Made by a program: the position numbers and the translations under genes
Origin: Thysanoteuthis rhombus
Lineage: Eukaryota; Mollusca; Cephalopoda; Oegopsida; Thysanoteuthidae
DNA length: 64,000 nt
Assembly (NCBI GenBank): GCA_963457665.1
Contig: OY735207.1
Span: forward strand, 56,193,779 to 56,257,778
Direction of reading: 5' to 3'
Shown: one piece after another, positions 34,823 to 45,034 of the stretch
How the letters are laid out: each line of letters starts with the position of its first letter
Position numbering within the stretch: the stretch's first letter is position 1
The notes under the pieces: generated by a model
Told to the model about the DNA's origin: nothing
Seen by the model: the letters and a program-made list of their open reading frames with translations, nothing else
Database searches by the model: none

Positions 34823-35648
34823 TTAGGTTGGTGCAAAAATATTGGCGGTTTTCCACCATCAGTTTTACAGAAGTGTATCTCAACTTGGAATAAAAGTTAT
34901 TAACCGAAGTAAAAAAACCTTCAGAATCTACACTTTTTTGCCAACTAGAAAGTCCATTTATTCAGGAAGCTGTTTCAAGCTATTGCCCGGTCGTTAAAGA
35001 CATTCCCTTGCAGTAAGTGGTCGAAATACTTGAAAAAGTGAGAGTTGGCCGGAAAGAGGACTAGTGAATATGTTGGGTGAGGTAGTGTTCCGTGGCTTAG
35101 TACGTTCAATTTCTGCAGGGTTATTCTCACGACACAAGCTTTTTTCCCCCGCTTAAATCAGGGTCATTTGAACGATATGTTTAGCTTTTTTGCTTTTCTA
35201 ATTTGGCTCAAACACCGAACAACTGTTGAATGGTCAACGTTTAATTCCTTTGCAACCTAAACAATAACCCTCAATTGGATGTTATCAATTACAGAAAAAC
35301 GTTTACATCTTCAAGGCTCTCGTCTCCGTTTCGATATTTTCGGAACCAATGTTGACCTTTAGTTCGTTAATGGTCTTTTGACCATATTCTTGATTGATAT
35401 TGTTGGATTTTCGATGCTCCCCCGTCCAATGATTAAACTCTTACAGCAAAATTGCTAGAATTTGCCTTTTTTCAGTTTTTGATATGACAGCCTCAAATAA
35501 ACCAAAATAAATAGTGAAAAGAAAACGTCCAGCTTAAATAAACATAGAGAAATTAATGTTTCATGGAGATAGTTAAATGATACATTATTCCTAAATAAGT
35601 TTGAAGGTTTAAAATAACTAAAAACGCAATTATTTTGCTCCAACCTGA
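34823..35648 (-). mobile_element. mariner-type DNA transposon, internally deleted, transposase remnant on the minus strand
   Basis: The left end 'ttaggttggtgcaaaaatat' and the reverse complement of the right end, 'tcaggttggagcaaaataat', are mariner terminal inverted repeats. Each is flanked by TA (34821-34822 and 35649-35650), the expected target duplication. At 826 bp it is shorter than the usual length of about 1.3 kb. The minus strand keeps N-terminal transposase pieces ('HWFRKYRNGDESLED' near 35300-35345 and 'VAKELNVDHSTVVRCLSQI' near 35205-35265). A C-terminal piece beginning 'LPHPTYS', equivalent to the HPPYSPDL region, lies near 35050-35085. The DDE core between them is gone and the frame is broken, so it cannot make an active enzyme. 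Confidence 0.9.
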
Positions 35649-35650
35649 TA

Positions 35651-36925
35651 AGTAGGCATGTGACTGTTTGACTTCATGTTTTGGTGAATAGATTTGGGAA
35701 CTTTCTAAAACGATGTTTGTTTTAGGATAAAAAGAGAGTTTTTCTTCCCGTCGCAATATAAACAAAGGGTGGCCTTTAAGTTGACCCTATCCGATTACTT
35801 ATCATCCAAAGATGAACTCAGTCCCTGGCAGAACCTAATCGATACAAAAAATATTGATATTTGAGTCGGGTTTATTCAAAATCTTACAATCCTCACGTTT
35901 GATTCTAGACACTTCATATTCTTTCGGACTCTTAGGTCACATCCTGCGTAGAAACATAACTACCCAAGCAAAGCAAGCAATGTTTTAATTCACCGAGAAG
36001 GACAAGGGATTCAGAGATCATCGGAGAATCACCCTTTAACTACGGTTGTCTTCTGAATATTGGAGGCCCCCGGACAAATGAATGCATTGAATTCGGCCGA
36101 CAGGTTGTAGTTGTGACGACTCTGATGTAATACATGAATTAAATGAAGAATCAGAATTGATTTAAACATGAATGTAATCATAGATTCAGAGGGGGTTGTT
36201 TATGTCTGCTAATCAATAATATGGATCTTAATTCTTATTTGAAAATTTTTCTCCAGGCCCCCTAAAATTGCTGGGCGCTCAGTTTTCATGCAATAAGGTG
36301 ACTTTGCTCCTGGGGACTCTTATGATCGTAGTTCCTCACATCAGCACTGAAAGACCACAACTAGTTCAAGGTGAGAAAGGTCACAGAGAAGTGGCTATGC
36401 CTAGCGACTTGAATCATGAATGCTGCTAAGATATAGGTGAGAGTGGACATGCCCCGTGGACCAACCCCGGCCTATTTTCACTGTTAATTAACTCATTTGA
36501 AGGAATCTTTGATTAGATATAAAATTGTCAACTTGCAACACACTTTCGCTCTGACGTGGGAACTAGATGGGCTTGTGGATATATACATGATTGGATTATT
36601 ATGTCATAGGAATGGATAGGGAGAAATGGAGGTGACGGAGGATATGCTGCACCAATATTCAAAGTGGGAAGGGTATGTCTGACTTGAAGATCAGCATGTA
36701 AATTGCTTGCTTTTAAATTCCGATCTGGCCACCGATTAGTACCTGGTAGTAAAAAACACAAACATTTCAGCTGCAAAGCAAATCACAAATTTGATTTATC
36801 TATGTATTTTTCAATTAAGAAATATTATCAGGTGGTCACAAAAATTATCTGTGCGTTTTTCTTCTTTTCCGATAATTTCTGATGTTTAGACAATCAACAA
36901 ACAATTCAGTACATAGTTTAAAAAT
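35651..36925. other. Spacer, nothing recognised
   Basis: Several short frames on the minus strand (for example 36528-36776) have no domain. No family seen elsewhere extends here. Confidence 0.5.
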
Positions 36926-37450
36926 GTTTTGGATACAGCATACTGCGTTGGGGATGATTAATTAAACAAAATGAGAAAAGAGTGGTGAATGAATGAGTTG
37001 TTCTCTCACTTGTTGTCAGGTGATGAACTCAAAAAAGCCAAAAATAAATTAAAAAACAAAAGAAACATGAACACCGTTGGATATAAATTTAGGGGCTGTT
37101 TTAGCAGAAGCTTTCATTGTAATTTGAAACCCCCATAAAATCTGTATTGAGGAGGGGATCTCGGATCCTTCAAGAAAAGACCTTTTTTCCGGACACAATG
37201 AGGGATAAATGTTTTGATCTTCCCTTCTTTTACTTCATTGATGTGGCCGGTACCCATGATACATACATAGCCAGCCAGCCAGCCAGCCAGCAGGCCGGCA
37301 AGACGCCCAGAGAACCAGCCAGTTGGCCAACCAGCCAGTCAGCCAGCCAGTCAGCCAGATGGACAGACAGATCCACATAAAAACTGGAAAAAAACAACAA
37401 CATGTAGACGTCTCCGATAACAATGAAACAATTCACTAAATGACTTCATT
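36926..37450 (-). repeat. Rep-A interspersed repeat, copy 8, minus orientation
   Basis: Read in reverse complement it has the Rep-A order. The 'catactgcgttggggatgat' zone is at its right-hand logic end near 36940, the T-rich centre follows, and the GGCT tract lies at 37262-37365. The tract is expanded here; on the plus strand it reads as GCCA repeats. Confidence 0.65.
37262..37372. repeat. GCCA/GTCAGCCA expansion inside Rep-A
   Basis: About twenty GCCA-like units with GTCA and ACCA variants. Other Rep-A copies have one to five units at this place, so the tract is a seeded microsatellite that has grown. The Trp/Leu/Ala frames over it are low-complexity translations. Confidence 0.85.
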
Positions 37451-37734
37451 GAAATTTGAAGCCACGAACTGTTGTAGGTTGAAACATTGGCCCTAGATAA
37501 CCTATCCGTTGCAACTCTCTTGCAATACACTCGTTGCATTCACGGCAGCACAGGGCACTTCTAGGGGGAAAGGTAAGGAGCCAGAACCATTACTGAGGAT
37601 GAGAAATGGTTCCTTTCTCACAATGTTACACATTTGCATTGATAGACCTGTCCCAAGCTGGGAGGTGACTTTCAGTTGAATAAGACCTACCCCAAGAGGC
37701 AATAAAGATCGAGAGCGAGACCCAAAAGAGTTTG

Positions 37735-38312
37735 ACAAAAAAGTCTACGTAGGCCAGGTAATAAAATTAAAGATAGACCATGAAGGTGAAATAAGACGGC
37801 TGAAAATCATTTGGTATGAATAGAGAGATATTGAAGAGCATTTGGCCAATGATCTCAAAGGGTAAAGTATGCAATGTATGTATACGATACCAGTTATGAT
37901 TTATGGATGCAGAACGTGGAAACTAACAAAGTGAATTGAGAAACGATTTGGAATCGCAAAAAGAGCCATGGAAAGAGCAATGCCAGGGATATTTCTAACA
38001 TATAGCAACATATCAGCGTGGATCAGAAGGTGGACTAGCGTGAAGAATAATACACAAATAATTAGGCAACAGGAATGGAGATGGGCTGGACACTTTGAAA
38101 GGAGAGATGGCAACAGATGGGGCAAGAGACTATCCGATTGGTTCCCATTGGACAGTAAATTTAGTAGAAAGAGACACAAGATTTAGAGATGAGAAAGAAA
38201 GTTTTGCTCGGAAGACATGGAAAAGGTTATCGTAATCACAGTCGACATGGAAGGAGATTGGAAAGGTCTTCTTCCAACGGTGGACTAGTTGTTGCTGCTG
38301 CTGCTGATGATG
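37735..38312 (+). mobile_element. RTE-clade LINE 3' fragment, second family
   Basis: The encoded pieces differ from the common RTE copies but keep the same order: 'GEIRRLKIIWYE' near 37790, 'VMIYGCRTWKLTK' near 37890-37930, 'AKRAMERAMPGIFLTYSNIS' near 37955-38015, then 'QEWRWAGHFERRDGNRW' near 38070-38120. This is the standard RTE tail (a WRWAGH motif after an AMER motif). The end has GCT and GAT trinucleotides near 38288-38312. It is a 5'-truncated copy with frame breaks. Confidence 0.8.
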
Positions 38313-38736
38313 ATTTTTGCCTAATGTCCGTTGGGATATGCTTTTATTCATGAATTAGGAACTTTCCTACGATAGCTAAACAACTTCAGCGTTCGAAAAC
38401 TGGTCTGGATAAAAGATACCCATCCTTAGTGAATAGGGATGGCGTTTTTCTTCCTCACGATAATGTATTACCTCATGCCAATCGAGTGACCAAAGATTTC
38501 ACAGAGCCGTTCGGCTGGGGGGAAAGGATTCATCCACCATACAATCCTCACCTTCCTCTTATAGATTATAATCTGCTTAGGAGTTTGCAAAAACCATTCC
38601 GTTAGACAAAGACTCATCTCAAGAGGAGAGGCTGAAAATCAATTAGTCTCTTATTTCAATTCAAAACGGAAGGAATCTTGATGATAGATGGAATAAGGCC
38701 ATCGAAAGTGAATGAGAGTATTTTAACGATTGATTG

Positions 38737-38769
<33 letters not shown>

Positions 38770-39227
38770 TCTATTGACCGTTGTAGGACAACAGCTTTCC
38801 TTACCGTCTCCTAGTATTATTTTTGCTTTTCTAGCAGAAGTATTCAAACTTGTGTTCCTGGGAACACCAGGGTTCTGCGTGTCTCTTCCAAGGGGCTAAG
38901 CGGAACAAAAAATACATTTTCGAAATGTAATTAAAAATTTCCAATACAAAAAGGATTTCTTCGCGACTTTTATATGTCTTTACTTCATATCTTTAACGTG
39001 GACAGTACTTTTTATAAAAGGGCAAACTAACAACGTTTTGCCTTTCAATTGAAAAAAAACACACCTTGTTTATTTACGTGACACGGACGCCGTTCAGTCT
39101 GTATTAGTTCATATGTCTACCTTTCCTTAGTGAATTTCTTTATTACTCTCTCATTCGAATGCGTTTTTTTATTGTTTGGCTTGGTACATATTTGAATAAT
39201 TCCATTAACAAGACTAAAATCCTACAG

Positions 39228-39228
<1 letters not shown>
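38313..39228. other. Spacer with an ATC array
   Basis: An (ATC)10 array at 38738-38769 followed by 'attctattgaccgttgtagg' is reminiscent of a minus-strand RTE 3' end, but the match fades after about 25 bp. No gene recognised. Confidence 0.4.

Positions 39229-39308
<80 letters not shown>
39229..39308. repeat. (TA)40 microsatellite
   Basis: An 80 bp uninterrupted TA array, one of the longest perfect arrays in the window. Confidence 0.97.
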
Positions 39309-39309
<1 letters not shown>

Positions 39310-39555
39310 CAGTAAGATTTGGTCTTGTTTTGTATATGCATATATGAAAGGAGAGTAGAACTCAAGTGATAGGTGTTACATCTCAATTTTTTTATCATCA
39401 TCCCGTGGGTGTAGTTTGATGCATCTCGACGGGGGCCAGCTATCTCTCCCGGGGAAAAATATTAGTGGCGCTTCACAGAGAAAAATATTCTGTTTACATG
39501 TTTGATGCTGGAGAGGAGATTTTCATCTACAGTCTGTCAGATCACTCCATATCTA

Positions 39556-39622
39556 CAACACACACACATACACACACACACACGCACACACACACACACA
39601 CATACACATACACACACACACG

Positions 39623-39668
<46 letters not shown>
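39556..39668. repeat. (CA)n-(TA)n compound microsatellite
   Basis: CA units with CGCACA and TACACA interruptions pass into TA units. Thr-His and Val-Cys frames are its translations. Confidence 0.96.
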
Positions 39669-39671
<3 letters not shown>

Positions 39672-39674
<3 letters not shown>

Positions 39675-39990
39675 TTTTTTGAGCGTACCAAAACATTCTG
39701 AATTTCCCAAGACCATCATGCCATCTGACGTCTTGCCGGTTACTGTTTCGCCCATGATCTCAAAGGATCCATATCGTGAGTCGTGATGTCCAACGGTTGT
39801 ATGGTATCCTAGAAACCTGGCGTTCCCATTGCCATTTAAGTTTTAGTTATTGTTTGTTAATGGCCATTAGGATATCCTTGACACCTTGTTTTTACCACTG
39901 AAATATTGCTATGTTCTTTGATCCTTCCATGCAATCTTTAACATGTTTTTCTTCTTTACGCGTTTTATTTTTCTTAGTTCGAGAGTTGAT
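39672..39990 (-). mobile_element. RTE-clade LINE fragment, diverged
   Basis: In reverse complement order the segments are recognisable by 'tctgacgtcttgccggttac', 'catgatctcaaaggatccat', 'gtgagtcgtgatgtccaac', 'gttcccattgccatttaag' and 'gatccttccatgcaatcttt'. The 3' trinucleotide tail is absent and a TA array abuts the break. Confidence 0.7.
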
Positions 39991-40055
39991 CGCAATCATG
40001 AAGGTGTTCGGCAAATCCATTGATGTAGGCAGCAAAGCTTGGGTGACGTTGGTTA

Positions 40056-40355
40056 TCATCATCATCATCATCAGTCTTTTAGCGTCCGTCGTTGGACATA
40101 GACCTTCCCCAGGATTTGCCACACTTCTCTTTCATGGGCGTCACGGAGCCAGTACTTCCTGAACCTGTCTAGCTCGTCTCTCCATCTAACATTTTGCCGG
40201 CCTCAGTTGCGCATGTGGGCTCAGGGAATCCATGTTGTGAGTCGTGATGTCCATCGATTGTCTGCCATTCTTGCAACATGGCCAGCCCACCGCCATTAGA
40301 TTTTTTTAATGGATTCTATGATGTCTCTAACTCTTGTCTTTTCCCGTTTTTCATC
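40056..40355 (-). mobile_element. RTE-clade LINE 3' end with ATC-repeat tail
   Basis: An (ATC)6 tail at 40056-40073 is followed by 'agcgtccgtcgttggacata', 'tcatgggcgtcacggagcc', 'tgagtcgtgatgtccatcg' and 'cttgcaacatggccagccc'. It stops near 40355. This is one of the better kept 3' ends, so a younger insertion. Confidence 0.85.
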
Positions 40356-40404
40356 TATTTTTTAATCGTTGGGTGTGGAAAAATAGTTGTAAAATAATCC
40401 GCAA

Positions 40405-40760
40405 AATAATAGGTATGGTTACTCAATAGCGATCGTCAAGTGATCGACATCCTTCAACAACTTGATTCATTGGGGGAGATCAATGAAAAAAAAATATAAA
40501 GAGAGCATTAATGTATAAAGAAAAAAAAAGAAGCTTTACTCACAACCACGGTTTGTAAAATGGACATGTATTTTTTTTTGGTACTAAATTTGGGCGGTGA
40601 TCACTGAAAATGTTTGAATTTTCGAATAACAGAACCCCTGTTTTTCCTCGATATTATAAAGAGTAAAATCTTCAAAATCTTTGTTCTGTGGCTCCATTGG
40701 TGCTGTCTGTTCACGAGACACAAAAACAGATAGTCAGTCATCCAAGTAGAACAACTTTGG
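40405..40760 (-). repeat. Rep-A interspersed repeat, copy 9, diverged
   Basis: In reverse complement it shows the end zone 'ggtatggttactcaatagcg' and the 'ggctccattggtgctgtctg' line. The start and GGCT tract are mostly worn away. Confidence 0.5.
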
Positions 40761-41107
40761 AAATTAAAAAAAAATTATTTCGACCGTTGGACGGTTTTCG
40801 TTCTCAGTTGACGAAGATTAGCAATGTATCTTTCTACTCCATCATTCTAAGGGGCACAATTGGCGTAGCAAAATAGAATTTTATGGTCTGACGTAGTAAA
40901 AATGTTGAATTTAAAATATGATAAAATATAAATAAGAAAATAAAATTCAATTAAGAAAATCCATCTATGATCAACAGAACGCTATTATCCAAGCCCCCTG
41001 CAATGCAGATCTCCATAATTCACCTATATAAAGTGCAATGTATATTCATATATTTCATATATGCCTTCATTTTTTGATAGCACTGGTAGAAGTAGTAATA
41101 CTAAAAG
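40761..41107. other. Spacer, nothing recognised
   Basis: AT-rich sequence without a recognisable feature. Confidence 0.5.
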
Positions 41108-41366
41108 GTATGGTTAATCGTTCAATAGAAACCTTCATGTGAGCAACGTCTTTTGCTAGCATGGCGTGTTTGGGGTGATCAATCGAAAATTCAAATAAGT
41201 GGTGGTCAATGGATAAGTTACTTCCCGTCCACTTAGGTTGAATCAATAAAAAGTTCAAATTTTACCCTCCCCCGCAAAAAAAAGAACAGCGGACACGAGG
41301 TGAACCAGCTCTCCAGACCATCTTAATAACTGAAAAAAACCATGTTGACAGTATTAGTTTCAATGT
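41108..41366 (-). repeat. Rep-A interspersed repeat, copy 10
   Basis: In reverse complement it has the end zone ('ggtatggttaatcgttcaat'), the 'ctagcatggcgtgtttgggg' zone, and the start 'aaaccatgttgacagta'. The centre is shortened by about 200 bp. Confidence 0.6.
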
Positions 41367-42003
41367 TGGTTGACGGTCTCGAATAAACACCAGAGAACGG
41401 AGAATGAAAAATGTATATATATTCTTTTTTTTTCCTTCAGCTCTGTCCACATATTTCTATTAGGCGCCACTCAGTCCGTACGTCTGAAGCTCGACCGGTT
41501 TCACTTACATTAAACAACGGAAATGGGAAGGAAGGGATGTGATGTCATTCAAAGCGTGACGTCATTAATCTGATAATTGGATGTGCAAATTCGGCATATT
41601 TGAATTGGAGAAAAAAAACACAAAAGAATTCATATCAATATTTCCATATTGCAAAATTTTACAAGTACGAATATCAATTGACTCAAAAGAACACTTTTTC
41701 CTCTTCCTGCTCTCCCTCCTGCTACTACCATTGCAGATGTAAGATGCGTCGTTGAACTTATGGTTCATTTTTGTCCTTTTTTTTCTTCAGTTCCCCGAGC
41801 CTCTCCACAGAGGGTCAATGGAATTAGAGGTGAACGGATTCCTGCGTTGTCAACTTATTCTGACACGGTGGACAGAAAAATCGTTTCAATGACATCAAAG
41901 CAATTCAATTAGGCTGAAAGATTCCCTGACGATTTTCCATGGTTTCATTTCTTTTTATCTTTCCTTTCGAGTATACCAGAATAGACCGAGATAGACAAAA
42001 GGA

Positions 42004-42005
<2 letters not shown>
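41367..42005. other. Spacer, nothing recognised
   Basis: A minus-strand frame at 41565-41768 has no domain signature. Confidence 0.5.
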
Positions 42006-42094
<89 letters not shown>

Positions 42095-42338
42095 GTGTGT
42101 GTGTGTGTGTAAATGAGTGTAAATAGCTTGATAGATGGATGGATAGATATGAATAGACTGATATATAGAGAGATGGAAAAACTGAGATGCAAGGATGAAC
42201 ATACTGAGATATAAAGATATGTCAGTGACTGAAATAGAGAGATGAGCAGATGGATCATTTGATAGATATGAATGTACTGAAATATATACACACACACCCA
42301 AATATATATGTACTTATATGTATGTATTTATATGTATA

Positions 42339-42391
<53 letters not shown>

Positions 42392-42572
42392 GGGGGGGAA
42401 CGTAAATGAATTCATAGATAAATGGACAAAAAGAGATATACAAATATGAATAGAATGAGATAGATATAGACGGACAAATATATTTATATGAAATTACTGG
42501 GATAGACATACAGAAAGATAGATTGATAGATACGAATACACACACACACACAAACACACACATATACACACA

Positions 42573-42622
<50 letters not shown>

Positions 42623-42793
42623 TGGATCGATAGATAGATAGATGAATAGATAAATAGATATGCACATATACTTATGTGTGTGTGTGTGTGATCTGATTGT
42701 TATGTCTGCAACAGTGGATCATGGATACAAATAAGTTGCTAATATTCCTACTCACAGGGACATTGCTGAATTGCTGATATGACCAGATCAATT

Positions 42794-42832
<39 letters not shown>
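42006..42832. repeat. Cluster of TA, GT and CA microsatellites with GATA-rich spacers
   Basis: TA arrays lie at 42007-42052, 42340-42389 and 42576-42620. GT or CA arrays lie at 42055-42111, 42281-42298, 42537-42575, 42673-42691 and 42796-42830. The spacers (42112-42280 and 42400-42535) are built from GATAGATA/GATATGAATA-like words at irregular spacing near 40-46 bp, so the whole 830 bp is simple or near-simple sequence. The long Ser/Ile/Tyr frames are its translations. Confidence 0.9.
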
Positions 42833-42836
<4 letters not shown>

Positions 42837-43194
42837 CACTAAGATAACTCAACAACTGGCGAATAGAACAAACTTTCAAAAAAAGCTACTAATTGTAGAT
42901 CTTCTATCTAAAATCAAAGATTTGAATTCAGATCTGAAATATCTACTTCAGCAAATCTAAATTTAGATTTAGCGTATCTACATTGGTAGCACTGAAGAGA
43001 CATAATACTGAAATAATACGAAGCTGCAGTTTTGTACAGTGACTATTTGGCAGGCTTCCCCACAAAAATCCATTGCCCTCCAAACAAGCACCTTGGAAAC
43101 ATAATAATAAACAATAATCAAATGAATATAAAATCTAGAGTGGTTCACAACAATACATCACGTTTTCTTCTGACCAATGAATAATTAAAGGTAA
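42833..43194. other. Spacer, nothing recognised
   Basis: AT-rich; no motif. Confidence 0.5.
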
Positions 43195-45034
43195 TAATGT
43201 TTTGCACCATTATGAACACCTTCTTCCAAAAAAAAAAAAAAAAAAGAAAAAATGGATAAGTCCCGTCCACAAAACCAAGAACGAAATAGACTATATCCTA
43301 ACGGACAAAAGCAACACCGTCAAAGACATTCAAGTCCTTTATCAAGTCTACGTAGGAAGCGACCAGAGGATGGTGAGGTGTAAAGTGCAAATAAACACCA
43401 ACGCAGAAAAATGTTACTCACCAAACTGCAACCACTAGACTACGAGAAGAGCTCACTCAATCCCTCAAACTTAAACTGAAAAACAGATATAAAATTATTA
43501 CCGGACAAGCGGAGATCAACATCAACGAACTTAAAACGAAAAACGAAACAACAGCCTCTTTGATTGGAGTCGCCATTATTTCAAACCAAGGATGACACAA
43601 ACCATTAGTAAAATGTCAGATGAAACCAGGAAAGAGCAGACGCCTCAGCCTGTTGATGAACCCAAGAGAGAAAATTGAAGAGATCAGACTGAATAAAACA
43701 ATAAAAAAGTAGGAAAGGGTAGACAACAATAATAGAAACAGCTTTCAAAAAAGGCTGGGGCTCTAAAGCTATAAACAAGGCTCTTTTTACAAGAAGGAGA
43801 CGAATAACTAGCATACTCGAGGATGTGAAAGACCTAACAACAGGTAGAGGCAGGATTGCCGATGGTGCCCAAGAATTCAACCAAAAACTTTACTCCTCTA
43901 GACAAGGACTACAAAACAACGAACTGGATACGCAAGTCGCAAGCGATCAGTCTGGAGATTTCTCAAAAGTTCAACCATGGGAGTTGAAGCAAGTCATCAC
44001 AAATAAAAAAAAAAAAAGGAAGGCCCCCGGACCAAATAAGATCACCATCACCCTATTAAAAAAACGGTAAGACAACTAGGGAACTAGCTATTCTTTTCAA
44101 CTTATGCCTAAAACAATGTCTCAGAAAATTGGAACATGGCAATCAATACTTTTATACGATGAACAAACCCGAAAGACCTCAACAAGAACAGACCTATAAG
44201 CTCATCTTCAAAAACGTAAACTGTGAAAATAAAAGAACCAAAATAGACGGCAAATATTGGAGTAGCCTCAGATTTAAAGACAACATCGTTCTTTTCGTCG
44301 AGAGCCTGCACAACCTCCAATTAATGATAGATTAATTAAAGAAAGCAAAGTCGGCTCTCACATGAACTTCAGCTAAACAAAAGTCATGAGCCCAATCACG
44401 TCGGTAATAAAAACAATGCGATCAAAATCGAAGACATAGAACTGGAGAAAGTAGACCACTATACTACCTAGTACAACGAATCACCATGAAACCCTCCAAA
44501 GAAGGAAAAATCAAGCAAAACAATCACTGTAGGATGACAAGCCTTCGGTGGAGCAAGCTCAACCTTCAAAAACAAAAAGATCCCATCAGTCCTAAACAGA
44601 AAGATTTACAACCAATGCATCCTCCCGATAGTCAGCTATAAAGCTGAAACATGGGACTTGATCAAATCGCACACTGAGAAGCATGCAACGTACTCATAAA
44701 AGAATTATGCTTAACCTCACATGGAGAAATCGCAGGACAGTACAATACACCAAGGAGAAAACTGGAGCCCAAGACATCATATATTCCATCAGAAAAATGG
44801 TAAACGGAAAGTCATTTTGCAAGAATATCAGACAACCGATGGACATCACGACTCACAACATGGATCCCCAGAGATCACATGCGCAACCGAACCCGGCAGA
44901 ATAGTAGATGGAGAGACGAACTAGACGAATTTGGAAAGTATTGGCACCGCGACGCCCATGATAAAGATGTTGCAAATCCTATAGAATTTCTATGTTCAAT
45001 GACGAACGTCAAAAGATTGATGATGATGAGATAG
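43195..45034 (+). mobile_element. RTE-clade LINE, longest copy in the window, with internal deletion
   Basis: Includes the end of an APE-type endonuclease: 'KNEIDYILTDKSNTVKDIQV' then 'VGSDQRMVRCKVQIN' near 43270-43400, the conserved SDHR box read here as SDQR. A 'GRGRIADGAQEFNQKLYS' linker follows near 43840-43895, then 'KRKAPGPNKITITLLKK' near 44015-44065. A deletion removes the central RT blocks, and the copy resumes at 'LRFKDNIVLFVESLHNLQLM' near 44265-44325, where the FADD catalytic block has become FKDN. The tail 'MLNLTWRNRRTVQYTKEKTG' lies at 44707-44767 and the end is a short GATGATGA at 45018-45029. Many stops and frame changes; a dead copy. Confidence 0.86.

Noticed and set aside
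37230-37436. Minus-strand frame with repeated WLTGWLAGWL-like residues, resembling a membrane protein
   Set aside because: It is a translation of the GCCA repeat inside a Rep-A copy.
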